Source: Massariosphaeria phaeospora (lineage: Eukaryota > Ascomycota > Dothideomycetes > Pleosporales). From it: a stretch of DNA of 64,000 nt. Location of the stretch: assembly GCA_011032825.1 (NCBI GenBank), contig JAADJZ010000007.1, forward strand, positions 496,001 to 560,000, in the 5' to 3' direction. This document shows, piece by piece, positions 11,209 to 22,952 of this stretch (positions are counted from its first letter, which is position 1; each line of letters begins with the position of its first letter). The notes below the pieces were generated by a model. That model saw only the letters and a program-made list of their open reading frames with translations, did no database searches and had not been told where the DNA came from. A program made the translations under genes and the position numbers.

Positions 11209-13879
11209 ATGTCCAAACCTACGGCCAATTGGGAGAAAGTCGGCGACAAATTCTACCGCAAGGTGCAGCTCTACACGGCCGTCTTCGACCAGGATCTCGA
11301 GCTGGGCAACTACAATGTGGTGGGGGCCCCATACAGCGGCGCTGTAGGTAGGGCTCCGGCGCATCCATTGCACGCGCCGCCCACTGACTCTGCTAGCCAT
11401 ATACCGCGATGAGGACAAGGTCTACACGTACCGCGGCAACCAGGCTGCCAAATCGAGCATCGACATCTACAGCTGCGCGGGCAAGCTGATCCGGCGCATC
11501 AACGTACGCACCCTGGGGGAAACACGAGGCAATACCAAGGCACTGACTGGCGTAGTGGGACAAAGGCACCATCAGAGCCCTTGGATGGTCGGAGGATGAG
11601 AAGCTCCTGGTGGTAACCGAAGATGGCACCGTACGATGCTATTACGGCCTGCAAGGCGACTTCGTACCTTTCTCGTTAGGCCATGTACGCTCCCTACACT
11701 GGCTTCGCCAAATGCAACTCTCTAATCGCAGAACTAGGGTGCCGAAGAGCACGGTGTCCAGTCCTGCAGATTCTACAGCTCTGGTTTCGTGGCTTTGCTC
11801 GGGAACAATCACCTCATCTCGGTTTCTTCATATGCAGAACCACGACCCAAACTCCTTGCCGTACCACCATCAGATCCGGTCCATTCATGGGCTATCATCC
11901 CCCCAGCATACTCGCTATCCCGCTCCGTTGAAGTAATTCTTGCGATCGGGGTTACGCTGTACGTGGTGGACGCAACAGAAGCCGAAGACCGGAACTTCAG
12001 TGCTGGTCCTTTCAAGCACATCAGCGTGTCGCCACGCGGGGAGTTCCTGGCGTTCTACACAGAAGACGGAAAGGTGTGGGTCGTGAGCGGCGATTGGAGC
12101 GACAAGTTGAGCGAATATGATTCGAAGGTCAAAACGGTACCCAAAGACATGCAGTGGTGTGGATCAAATGCTGTTGCGTTAGCCTGGGAAGATGAAGTCC
12201 ACCTTATTGGGCCGAGGAGTGTGGCTACGAAGTTCTATTACGACGCATGGGTGCATTTACTACCGGACGTGGATGGCCTGCGGTTACTGACCAACGACGT
12301 CTGCGAGTACCTCCAGAAGGTGCCGGATGAGACAGTGGAAGTGTTTCGACTGGGCTCTGAATCCCCGGCGGCAAATCTACTAGAAGCCTCATCTCTCCTC
12401 GAGCAGAAATCCCCCAAAGCGGACGACCTAATACAGCTTATCCGGCCTTCGCTCGGAGAAGCCGTTGATACTTGTATCAAAGCTGCAGCGCATGAGTTTA
12501 ATATACACTGGCAAAAGTCTCTGCTAAAGGCAGCATCTTTCGGAAAGTCAGTACTGGACCTGTATTCTAGCGATGACTTCGTGGATATCTGCGATACCTT
12601 ACGCGTGCTGAATGCGGTACGCTTCTACGAGATCGGGCTACCGATGAGCTATGAGCAATACCGGAGGTTGACGCCAGAGAAGTTGATCGAGCGACTTACG
12701 AATCGAAATGAGTACCTTCTAGCCCTACGGATAGCGTCCTACCTACATCTTCCGTCGTCACATATACATGAGCATTGGGCACAGCAGAAAGTCCGTGTGT
12801 CAACTGACAGCGAAGAAGAAATCTGCGCACTTATAGTTAAGAAGCTGCATGGGAAGCCTGGCATCAGCTTCGAGGAGATCGCACGCGCAGCAAATGACGA
12901 AGGAAGGGTACGCCTTGCAACTGAACTTTTGAACTACGAACCACGCGCAGGCAAACAAGTACCTCTCCTCCTTGCCATGAAAGAAGACACCATAGCTCTG
13001 GACAAAGCCATTGAATCAGGAGACACTGATCTAATCTTCCATGTCCTCCTCCATCTCCGCAAGAAACTCCCCCTAGCATCATTTTTCCGCGTCATCAACT
13101 CGCGTCCCGTCGCCACCGCGCTGGTCGAGTCCTCAGCTCTTGACCAAGACCGCGGCCTCCTAAAAGACCTCTACTACCAAGACGATCGCCGCCTCGAAGG
13201 CTCCAACCTCCTCCTTACCGAAGCCCTATCCCAAGCCTCCCTCGCGCCCGCCTTAGACAAACTCAAACTTGCATCCAAATACCTTCAAGACTCGCGAGAC
13301 GCCCCCTCAACTTTTCACCGACAGGCCCTGGACGAGACCGCAAAACTCCTGCGCCTGCAAGAGCAATTCGAAAAAGATCTCAGTCCGCGTGACCCCGCTG
13401 CCGCAGTAGGCACCTCATCGTTTCCAGGCTTCCTGGGTCTCAGCGCCAACGAGACTATCTTCCAACTCCTCCGCCAAGGCCACCACAAACGCGCCCAGAA
13501 AATCCAGAGCGAGTTCAAGATTCCCGAGAAAACATACGCGTGGTTGCGGCTGCGCGCTCTGGTGTCTGCCCGCCACTGGATCGAGCTCGAGGAACTCGCG
13601 AAACATAAGAAGTCGCCTATTGGCTGGGAGCCGTTCTTTAATGAGATTCTGGCGGCGGGGAACACACGGGTAGCGAGCATATTCATTCCGAAGTGTACGG
13701 CGTTGGGGGTTGCAGAAAGGGTCGAGATGTGGACGAAGTGTGGCCTACTGGTCAAGGCTGGCGAGGAGGCGTTCAAGGCGAAGGATAGAGCGCTGTTGGA
13801 GGATATTAGGGGGAAGGCGAGTGGAAGTGCGACGGTGGAGGTGGAGCGCTTGTTGGGGATGCTGCCGCAGAAGAGGTGA
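11209..13879 (+). CDS. VPS16: Vacuolar protein sorting protein Vps16 (CORVET/HOPS core)
   Basis: Core subunit of the HOPS and CORVET tethering complexes that drive endosome-vacuole fusion together with Rab5/Rab7 GTPases and SNAREs. Exons 11209-11347, 11397-11503, 11556-11684 and 11738-13879 join in phase to 838 aa, the expected length. The N-terminal half reads as a beta-propeller (NYNVVGAPYSGAVAIYRD, DIYSCAGKLIRRI, WDKGTIRALGWSEDEKLLVV, then HISVSPRGEFLAFY), and the C-terminal half is an alpha-helical solenoid with FEEIARAANDEGR and LLNYEPRAGKQVPLLL, the Vps16 C-terminal signature. The three first introns are 49-53 nt. The ATG is the first of the propeller frame. The Rab partner Ypt7 is encoded 36 kb away (50102-51061). 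Confidence 0.93.
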
Positions 13880-14046
13880 TAATGCGTGTAAGGATATGGT
13901 CGTGAAGGTAGTGTATATAGTAAGCGAGTTGCCAGTTCATCGTGAAGCATATAAGTACCGTTATATCGAACGTGTCATTCGTTCGAAATAGCTGTACAAA
14001 GTTCTATACATAGAGCTTCTCCCCTGATATGCACAAGATGAAGAAT

Positions 14047-15592
14047 CTACTTGCCAAACCTCTCTAAAACTTCAGCGATCTTCTCCCGGACACCTTGCTT
14101 GCCCTCATACCGCTCCAACAGATTGCTCACAACCTCATCTGCTTTCTTCCCACCAGCTTCCCGTAAAATCTCCTCCTCCTTCGGCAGTCCAATCCAGTTG
14201 TGCGGATACTCCATGTATTGGCTTCCGTTCCCTGTGGAAATCAGCGGTAGTGGCCGGCCCTGCTGTTGGAAGAAGGCCTGTACGTCGTCTTGGCTGACTT
14301 GGTCCAAGGTGTTGGGCTGCCAGTTCGGACGTTCCTTTCTGCGCTGGATGAGGCGCGCCGTGACGCCTTCGACGAAGTCTGGGTGCGCCATGAAGTGTGT
14401 TGCGATATCGTATTCGCGCTGGAAAGTTTCGGCAATGTTCCAGCGGCGGCCGACGCGCATTTGTTGCAGCGTGACGGCGACGGAGATGGGAGAGCGGGTG
14501 TGGAGGGTGTCGATTGTTTTGGTGGCCCAGGCTTTTAGCTCTTCGGAGCTCTTGGGCGAGTCTTTTACTTCGGCTAGTGAGGCGAGGATGGCTTGGATGT
14601 TGGGCTGGTCCATGTGGAAGACTCTGTCGATGGTGGTGCGGAGCTCGCCTGAGATGATGGGTTTTGCCGCGGGTAGACCGGTGCTAAATTCTTCGATTGT
14701 GGCGTTGATGACCTTGAAATTCTTGTGCGTGGAGGTCCAGTCTGGGAATTGGAGTTCGGCGAGGCGGGACTCGAGTTGGGCGAGGGTGGAGCTGTGGATG
14801 TAGTGTGTTGCTACGCCGTGGTAGAAGGCGTCTACACCTCTGAGTTGGTCGGACGTCAGTGCAAGGTACGTCCCCAGGGCGCCTTCCATACGCGGAAGGA
14901 AGAATGATGCGCCGACGTCTGGAAAAAAGCCAATTGTGGTTTCTGGCATGGCAAAGAGCGTGTTTTCGGTTGCGATACGGAAGGGCGCGTGGATGCTGAG
15001 TCCGACTCCTCCGCCCATGGTAATGCCGTCCATGAAAGCAACATAGGGCTTCGTATATGTGGCAATAAGGTGGTCGAGCTTGTATTCCAGGCCAAAATAG
15101 TCAGCGCTCTTTTGCTGGCCTTCTGGTCCTGTCTTGTTCCACTGCGCCAGAGCCGCAACATCGCCTCCTGCACAGAATGCCCGACCTGATCCCTTTATCA
15201 CCACCACCCCCGCCAACTCTGATTTTGCCCATTCCTCCAGACGCGGGATTATCTTGCGGGCCATGGAGCCATTGAGTGAGTTCAGCTTCTTCGGACGGTT
15301 CAATTCGATGGAGCGCACACCGTAGTTGTTTGTGAATATAACATCGTCGGGGTCGTCGTCTGGCTGCGGGGCAAACTCATTTCTCGTTTCTGTCGCGTAC
15401 TGCATTGGGGTCAGTACGTCAGTACGAAGGCCGAGGGCTCGTGGGAGGGGCTGAGGGGTGATGTACCATTTTGCTACCGCTCGTCAGGGCCGGGTTGGTT
15501 ATCTTCGCACGCAAAGGCATGCTGAAAGGTGATCTGCGCGTCGCCCAGCTCAACGGCGCTGCGGTTCGTCTGAGGGATGTGCAGACAGACAT
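14047..15592 (-). CDS. 3-hydroxyisobutyryl-CoA hydrolase, mitochondrial
   Basis: Crotonase-fold thioesterase of valine catabolism that frees 3-hydroxyisobutyrate from its CoA ester in the mitochondrion. Exon 15592-15467 (42 aa) is joined, phase 0, to exon 15399-14047 across a 67-nt intron, total 492 aa. The first exon is a clear mitochondrial presequence, rich in Arg and Ser without acids (MSVCTSLRRTAAPLSWATRR). The catalytic domain shows LNRPKKLNSLN, AFCAGGDVAAL (oxyanion hole), GITMGGGVGLS and PETTIGFFPDVGASF, which holds the catalytic Glu and Asp of the HIBCH group and separates it from plain enoyl-CoA hydratases. The C-terminal helical part is typical. It faces the EF-Tu gene head to head and converges with VPS16. 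Confidence 0.9.
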
Positions 15593-15981
15593 GTGGACTA
15601 TAAAGAGCGGCAGATTGATGCACTTGTTGAAAACCCTCCGACAGCAACCTCGGGTATCCGCAATGCGCACCCGTTGAGCGTTCGAGACGGCGGTTGAGCG
15701 GAAAGAAGTGGTGACAAGACGATATGTAGACGAGCTATTATCGGACCTCACAGTGATCCCAGAGAGCCTTTCCGCCGTTGAATTGACGTCTTCAAAGTTG
15801 GCGGGTTGCGGAGCTCTCCCGCTGAAGATGCCCGCGGGTGCACGTGACAGCGGAACTTGGGCGCTAGCAAAATAATGCACTCGACATCTCTCCATCTCGG
15901 CAATTCGGCGCCTCCCATCCCAGTTCGCCTTTCTTTCGTATCATCCGTCTTAGCACCAGGCCCGCTTTCTTTAGTCGCACA
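15593..15981. promoter_or_regulatory. Bidirectional promoter of two mitochondrial protein genes
   Basis: 389 bp between the start codons of the HIBCH-type hydrolase (leftward) and mitochondrial EF-Tu (rightward). Both products carry mitochondrial presequences. No TATA box is evident; GC-rich segments lie near 15790-15860. Shared regulation is an inference from layout alone. Confidence 0.5.
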
Positions 15982-17539
15982 ATGTCCGTATTCTCGAGGG
16001 CTCTCTGGCGGACATCGCGCCATGCGCTAAGAAACAACTCTTCGCTCAACCCGGTGCAGCAAGCGTTGGGCGTCCAGGGCGCAAGCCGATATGTCAACGG
16101 CGTGAGGAACTACGCCGTTGCCTTCACGCGTGACAAGCCTCATGTCAACATCGGTATGCTACCCTGGGTATGATCGCTGTACAACCCTAATCTTCCATAG
16201 GCACCATTGGCCACGTCGATCACGGAAAGGTACAGCACCACCTACCATATATTGCCGGTCGTTCCAGCATCTAATTCATATGCATAGACCACCCTCACAG
16301 CAGCCATCACGAAGCGACAGTCAGAGAAGGGCTTCGCAAAGTTCTTGGAGTATGGCTCCATTGACAAGGCCCCTGAGGAGCGAAAGCGCGGTATCACCAT
16401 TGCGACTGCACACATCGAGTACGCGACCGAGAATAGGCATTACGCCCACGTAGACTGCCCGGGCCACGCCGATTACATCAAGAACATGATTACGGGTGCG
16501 GCCAACATGGACGGTGCCATCATTGTCGTTGCCGCATCTGACGGTCAGATGTGAGTAGTGGGGTACGCAAGATTTTGTGCCGGTTGCTGATGGACTATGC
16601 TAGGCCCCAGACTAGAGAACATCTCTTGCTCGCCCGTCAAGTCGGTGTCCAGAAGATTGTTGTCTTCGTGAACAAGGTCGATGCGATTGAGGACAAGGAG
16701 ATGTTGGAGCTCGTTGAGATGGAAATGCGCGAACTACTCTCCAGCTACGGCTTCGAGGGCGACGAGACTCCTATTGTCATGGGTTCTGCGCTCTGTGCTC
16801 TGGAAGGCCGCCAGCCAGAGATTGGCGAGAAGAAGATCGACGAGCTGCTTGAGGCCGTATGTTTGCGCCCGATTCCGTTCATACAAGGAAACGGAATGTT
16901 GTACTGACAAAGTATATCTAGGTCGACACCTGGATCCCGACCCCGGCGCGTGAGACCGAGAAGCCTTTCCTCATGGCCGTTGAGGACGTGTTTTCCATTG
17001 CTGGCCGTGGTACTGTCGCCTCCGGGCGTGTCGAGCGGGGAATTCTCAAGAAGGATACGGAAGTCGAGCTTGTGGGCAAGGGTGTTGCGCCGATCAAGAC
17101 GAAGGTCACAGATATCGAGACGTTCAAGAAGTCATGCGACGAGTCGAGAGCAGGCGACAACTCCGGTCTTCTTCTGCGGGGTGTGAAGCGCGAGGATGTC
17201 AAGCGTGGTATGGTCATCGCTCTCCCCAACACCGTCAAGGCGTCGAAGAAGTTCTTGGTTTCGATGTACGTCTTGACCAAGGAAGAAGGGGGCCGACACA
17301 CGGGCTTCGGCGAGAACTACAGGCCGCAAATGTTCATCCGCACATCAGACGAGAGCGCCCATTTGACCTGGCCCGAAGGTACCGAGGACGCGCACGACAA
17401 GCAGGTCATGCCCGGTGACAACGTCCTGATGGTCTGCGAACTCCATCAACCGAACGTTATTGAAGCCGGCCAGCGATTCAACATGCGCGAGGGTGGCCGC
17501 ACCGTTGCCACTGGTCTAGTCACCCAGATGCTCAGCTAA
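15982..17539 (+). CDS. TUF1: Mitochondrial translation elongation factor Tu
   Basis: GTPase that brings aminoacyl-tRNA to the mitochondrial ribosome. Five exons (15982-16153, 16201-16229, 16288-16550, 16604-16856, 16922-17539) give 444 aa. The second exon is only 29 nt and encodes the middle of the P-loop GHVDHGK, so splicing there is essential for activity. Other GTPase boxes: RGITIATAH (G2), DCPGHADY (G3), NKVD (G4), GSAL (G5). Residues 1-50 form a presequence ending near [12 protein letters not shown]. Domains 2 and 3 ([33 protein letters not shown]) are complete. Clearly EF-Tu rather than eEF1A. Confidence 0.96.
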
Positions 17540-18288
17540 ACGGCTGCAGAGTGTCGATGCTTCATGTATATGACTGATCTGGGCGTGTAAAAACTAACCT
17601 GGGCATGCGCTGGAATCTCTGCACTTCTCTGAATTGTACATTTACTAGTCTTTTGCACTGTATGTACTGTACAACATCCCCACTCTACGCTTCTCACCTT
17701 GTCCTTTTGGACTGTATCATACAAGGCATAGATGGCGTTGAGTCGGTTCTCTGGGAAGAGAAACTTGGAGGGTGAGGCTGTAGCATGTAGAGAAAGTAAT
17801 GATCCAAAACGATACTGGAATAGTATGACTGTGATCGTGAGCCAAACGGGGAGACTGAACAGACGAAACGAATTATCATGCGTCATTCTTAGAGCCCGAA
17901 ATCCATCGAGGCTAATCAGCGAGTCAACTCGCGCAGATAACCTAGATCGACCGTAAAAGACGTAAAGAGTTATATCAGGGTATCATACGCTATTCTACAC
18001 GCACGACTGTGGGTGAAGATAACTAGACGAACCTCTGCAGTACTAGCCCCGACCTCATTTACAACAACGTAAAATCATGCATACCATCCAGAGGATCCTA
18101 AGACCAGCCTAGAAAACGCCTAATCGTGAAACTCACACGGGAATCTGCATCCAAATATCAAGGGACCTTTACGCCATCACCAACCCTGGCAACAAAGAAG
18201 AAGATATGTGAAATCTAACAGGGCAATAAAAATAGTACGAACGACATACGAAAAAAAAATTGTCGAAGCATTGAAGCATCGTGTCTCG
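17540..18288. other. 3' region between converging TUF1 and the RFTS gene
   Basis: 749 bp holding both 3' untranslated regions. No coding signal or RNA gene seen; one A run (about 18251-18259) lies next to the end of the leftward gene. Confidence 0.5.
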
Positions 18289-20509
18289 CTATACACTGCG
18301 TTCGATCGGTCGCGGTTGTACAACAGCCGGCGGACCGAGCGACGACGAACGAGACGCGGGGAATAGGGACGATTGCTGCTCGGTCATTTCACGGATACGT
18401 TTTAAAAGGTTGCTAGACAAGCATTAGCCTTTTTCTATCGATCATCTACGTTTTCAAAGGGGATATCTCGACTCACTTGACCGGCAACCTCAACTTCTCC
18501 TCTTCGCGCAACACAATGCCTACGACGTTCTGCCGCCCCTTCGCATGGTCCTCCATGTGCTCTTCGATGAGCTGCCTCCCGATGTTTTTGGATGCGCCGT
18601 AGATCTTCTGGCTGCAGCCGTCGAAGGTGCATATCCAGGAGTCGCGTGGGCCGTTGGCTTCGAAGGTGGGCAAGGGTGTTGATACTAGCGGTAGGGCGAG
18701 AGGGGGTTTCGTTAATCCTTGGGATTTGGCGGTGTTGGTTGGTCGGTAGCGAAGTGGGAGTGGGGGTTCGCCAGGCGCTGGCTGTGTGTCTTCGTCTTCT
18801 TCCGTGGAGGGTGGAGATTCTGGTGTTGCAGCTTCGCTGGCTGCGCGTTTCCGGCGACCGTTGTCTGCTGTGTCGTCTGTGTCCGTGGCGATTAATTTCC
18901 GTTTTGTCCCGCTGGGAGATAGCGCTTGTGTGGGTGTATCAATCGCCATTTCACTCCCACCCTCACTATCTGATTCTCCGGTTCCTAGCTGCATTTCGTC
19001 CGCTGAACTATCTGCCAGGGTTGGCATCTTGTTGTTCCCCTTCCCTTTCCCCCCTTTCACCCCCTTTCCTTTGCCCGAGAATTTCCCGCTCCTAGGTCTT
19101 ATAATAGATAGACGGCCGGTCTTTTTGTGTGGCAGTCGCCCCTTAGGGGTTACGATGATCTCATCATCAGAAGTCAGATCGGATTCGTCGCTTTGCCCAT
19201 TCCTCCTCAGCGTGCCGTGATCTCTCCGTGGTCGCAGCTCTATGCCTTCCGTTCTTCTGACTTCAGCAGCTGGCAAGGTATGCCCGGCCAATAGTTCTCG
19301 GTAGATCGGCTCCTGCGCGAAGTATCGACTAGTTTTTCTTCGAGGGTGATCCATCATGTAGCATAAATTCCGTGCATGCACTAGTAGTACATTCCGAGCT
19401 GTTTCTAGCTCGTCAATCTCGTATCGCTTGACAACCAGTCTCGCGACGCGCTCCGAAGTTATGTGACCCTGCCCAGCGCGGAGCACACGCTGGTTGACGG
19501 CCTTTTGCATGAACTCGAACAGGGTGGCCGCTTCCCACCAGTTCTCGTCCTTCTTCGGGGTGTCTATCGGCTTTGGGACCTGCTGTTTTTCCCGCGAGGC
19601 TCGGGAGGCTGCGGGGGCAGGTGCAGCAGAAACCTTAGATGCCTTGCTGGTGGTCTTCGATTGGACATAGCGCCCTTCTACTCTAGCCTTCGAAGCGTCA
19701 AAGGAGTCCGGGTGCTTGCGTCTAAAGTATTGGTAGATGGGAGTATTGCTCCAACCAAGGCCCTGTGCCCGGTTCAGAAAACATATGAGCAGGAAGATAT
19801 GGTGTTTGTCGAAAATTTGAGCAGCTTCCGCAGGGTCGGTACATGTGAACCGCTCGTCCTCCGCATACTGGGTGCACTGTTAGCTGACTTCGGTTTAGGA
19901 CTCCTACTGCATCTCGAGAAGGCGCCAACAAACTTGGTGCATACCTCCTGGAATATCAATTGCGCGCTTGGCCCACCACCTCGTTTCCGGGGCTCGTTGT
20001 AGATGTCGGTGACAAAATACAGAATCTCGACAGCCTGAATCATATCATCGAATATGGCCTTGTAGTGACGCGCCGGGCGTAGCTCGAACCAGCCAGCCTG
20101 ACCCAACGCCCATATGACGATCTCGCCGTCTTGTGTCTGTCCGTACGAAAAGCGGGTAACATTCCTGATCTCGATGTCCAGCGGCTTGAAGGGCTTTTTG
20201 CATACTGTGAGGCGCGTGGTTAGCAATCGCATGCTCCGATCCAGGAAAGGAACGCGCCATCACGGCCGGGTGGTGAGCGCGCGCATGCGCCCAAGAGCAC
20301 TTACAGTACTTCAGTTGGCCTCTGCTGGGCGGCTCTAGCCGGCCCTCGACTCGGAGTGGCGTGTCCGCGTATGCAATCAGCAGACTCGCGGGCTTCCCGT
20401 TGCTCTCAAGCAGCACTTGCGCGTTGCTCAGCGTGAAGATCTCGTAGTCGTCGGAGTTGGAGATGGAGGCATCGATGGGCTTGAGGATGTCGAGCTCGTG
20501 GGTAGCCAT
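18289..20509 (-). CDS. RFTS-domain and zinc-finger protein, Raf2/DIM-7-like
   Basis: Probable chromatin protein. Exons 20509-20305, 20204-19945, 19867-18477 and 18412-18289 join in phase to 659 aa. Residues about 40-150 match the replication-foci targeting sequence (RFTS, also called DNMT1-RFD): LRVEGRLEPPSRGQLKY before intron 1, then EIVIWALGQAGWFELRPA and YKAIFDDMIQAVEILY. The middle is basic and acidic low-complexity sequence; residues 568-597 form a C-x4-C-x18-H-x3-H finger. No methyltransferase domain follows. Stand-alone RFTS proteins known to me are Raf2 (fission yeast CLRC) and DIM-7 (Neurospora DCDC), CUL4 complex subunits for H3K9 methylation; orthology is inferred. The last intron is supported by the GTGAGT donor at 18476 and a 124-nt exon ending cleanly at a stop; without it the protein would stop at VK. 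Confidence 0.8.
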
Positions 20510-21181
20510 GGTGGAGTCCAGAAATTACAGTGGGCGATGCCGCATGCTGCAGGGAGTCGTGTAGGTGAAGCGCGCACAGAGGGGGGCCGTTTGGACGAAG
20601 AGTGAGCAGCCGTCGATGATGCGGGCGCGCGGGAATCCCCCAGGCGCGTTGTGTTCCGTGGGGAGCCTGGCCTGTGCCTGATGGCCGTGGCCGTGGCCGT
20701 GGTGATTGGTGCGAGCGTCAGCCCTGCCGCTATCTATCGAGGAACACGAACACGCACACGCACACGCACCACCGGGTTACACGGCAGGGCGTGTCTGACA
20801 CCACGGCCCACTGCAGACAGCTCAACCAGGAGGACTTTGTACTTGCCAATCGCTTCTCTTTGAACGTGTTACCTCTATTGCATGTCTATGCAGGAAGCTG
20901 ATCTGTTAGGAGTTCAACTAACGCTTTTGCGTCTTGTCTTCTCCCTAGGCTACGCAGGCAGCTATTCTTATCTTTAATTACTACAACATACTCATGTGTC
21001 ATCGATCCTTCTTGTTCCACGGTACACTCCATGATCAAACATGATCAAGGTTTTATGCATAAATCGATTTGAGCTTGAAACAAACTAGTGCACGGGCTTG
21101 ATTTAAACGTGGGCACACAAGAGCGCGTCTCTGACTTCGCAGTAACGCCTTTCCTACGCGATTTTCCAGATATCCTTCGCT
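20510..21181. other. Divergent intergenic region with CA-rich microsatellite
   Basis: 672 bp between the RFTS gene (leftward) and the first CHORD-like paralog (rightward). It contains a short ACGC/ACAC repeat at about 20745-20770 and a GTGGCC repeat near 20683-20702. No protein-like frame with support. Confidence 0.5.
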
Positions 21182-22069
21182 ATGGCTGATTCCGAACTCC
21201 CTCCGATCTTGATCGAAGCCATAGACTCAGCAAACGAACAGCGGCTGCGGATTACACTCGAAAAGCTATGCGCTACTATACCCGAGGCTTTGCGCGTCGC
21301 GTCTGAGGAACTCCTCGCTACTCCTACAGCTACGCAGCCTAGCACAGAGGGGGGCAGTTCAGCAAATGCCATCACCCTGGACCAAGACGAGGACAACGCC
21401 CAGAACAGCAATTCCGGCAACCTAAAGCGAAAGCGAGCAGAACTTGGCACCAGACGCTACGCAGTCTGCCAGGACTGCGAAACGGAGTTCGACATAACCA
21501 AAAACGGACCTACAAGCTGTCGTTTTCACCTTGGTATGGACAGTCCACACATTTGTCTCTAGTGTGGCTAACTCGCGGCAGAAATGCTTGTAAAGAACGA
21601 CGACGCGCCTATCTGGTTCGATGTTCGCCGCCGTGGCTGGGGCAATATGGACAACGAAGAGGGCCAGGCACGATTCCCGTCCGGATTCTATTGGGAGTGT
21701 TGCGAGAAGCCGATAAAGCATCCTGGATGCGAGATCACAGCGCATACCGCGAAGCCGGCGCCGATAAGAAAAGCTAATGCGACAACAACCAAACGCATGA
21801 AGGAGACGCCCAAACCCACAATAGCTGCCACGCCAAACCCTGTCGACTTCAGGCCGATAGGCATCAGCGCTCATACGCCGGTACTTGACCCATACCCAGG
21901 GACGGTACTCGGCCCACCTCCACCGGGACTTGGCCAATATCTTCAGACGGTATCTGGCCCATATCATGGGATGGCACTTGGCCCGTATTTTGAGACAGTC
22001 ATTGCACAGCCTACATTTCCGAATAGTAGGTGGGATGAGACAACGCAGTCCTGGGTTCTGGTTGTGTAG
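21182..22069 (+). CDS. CHORD-like Cys/His module protein, paralog A
   Basis: Not a named family to me; one of three paralogs in 3 kb. Exons 21182-21533 and 21582-22069 (48-nt intron with CTAAC branch point) give 279 aa. Layout: N-terminal helical segment (ELPPILIEAIDSANEQRLR), acidic linker, basic LKRKRAEL like a nuclear signal, then a split metal-binding module: C-x2-C-x13-C-x2-H (from CQDCETEFD to CRFH), an intron at that exact point (phase 1), then WFDV and FYWECC-x8-C-x4-H. The spacing C-x13-C-x2-H, W-x-CC and GC-x4-H resembles the CHORD zinc domain, though with a shorter second loop. Unlike B and C it ends in a Gly/Pro/Tyr tandem repeat. Function unknown; zinc binding and protein scaffolding are inferences. 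Confidence 0.75.
21881..22008 (+). repeat. In-frame imperfect 24-bp tandem repeat in paralog A
   Basis: About five to six units of roughly 24 bp encode 8-residue repeats of the form V-L-G-P-Y-x-G-T (VLDPYPGT, VLGPPPPG, a 7-residue LGQYLQT, VSGPYHGM, ALGPYFET). The frame is kept throughout, as expected for a translated repeat. Paralogs B and C lack it. Confidence 0.7.
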
Positions 22070-22237
22070 GATCAACGCGTGGTGCTTTTGGTTTGTGTAC
22101 GAAGACGGAAGGCTGAGTCAGGAAACCGGGTTTATCTTTCAACCCAACTGTAAACTTTTCAATGCTGCTAATATATCGTTTTGTTTCTGCACCCCTTCCC
22201 TCAGGGCTTGTACTTCACAGCTACAATCACTCACGCC

Positions 22238-22952
22238 TCACTCATTCAGCCAAACATCACTCCCATGCGGCAGCCGAATCCCATGCGCCGCAATCCCCTT
22301 CCTGACCCTCTTCGCCCGATCCGGCCGATGAACACTCTTCCTGCACCCCTCCTGAGCAGACTTCCTCCCACAGCAGGTCCACACAAACCCGTCCGGGAAT
22401 TGTTCGCGGGTCTCGGCAGTGTCGCACTCGCCGTGAGCACCCTCGTCCCAATCGTACCACTCCGATGACTCGTGGTCCAGTTCAACTTCACCTTCAACAA
22501 TGTCAGATTCCAAAGCATTTTTGCAACACTGGGGGCGGTGTACCTTCGTGCCACGAGCAGCATCCCCTCTCGTTGTTCAGCACGTCGTACTCTTTCTCGC
22601 ACTGCTTGCACATATCATGGCGCTGGCGCGTATATGCCCTCTTCCGCTTTTGGCCGGCTCGCTGCTCCTGATGTTCTTCTTCGGAGACGTCTGAATAGTC
22701 CGACTCTGACGTCACTTCAGGGCTCAGGTCTGCTTGCCCCTCTTCTCCCTCGTGCCTAGCCAGCACAACAGTCTCTTTATGAACGTCCAGGTCAATGGCT
22801 TTCTTCAGCTCGCCCTTCTGAACAAGCAATTTGTTGCATGCTAGCGAGAACGCATCGGGTACCGCTGTACAGATCTCGCGAAGTGTGGTACGCAAACGAT
22901 CGATATCAGATGACTGTATGACGTCGAAGAGGAGGTCCTGTGATGGGTCCAT
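22238..22952 (-). CDS. CHORD-like Cys/His module protein, paralog B
   Basis: Second paralog, on the opposite strand and tail to tail with A (168 bp apart). Exons 22952-22544 and 22491-22238 give 220 aa; the 52-nt intron (CTGAC branch point) sits at the same place and phase as in A and C. Layout: N-terminal QDLLFDVIQSSDIDRLR, acidic linker with SESDYSDVSEEE, basic QKRKRAYTRQR, then C-x2-C-x13-C-x2-H (CKQCEKEYD to CSWH) and FVWTCC-x8-GC-x4-H. A second AG six nt downstream could also serve as acceptor in frame. The tail after the module is short and basic. Function unknown. Confidence 0.75.

Noticed and set aside
20740..20775. CGCACA-type run as a possible CRISPR-like or regulatory repeat
   Set aside because: A simple microsatellite; the organism is a eukaryote and units have no spacers.
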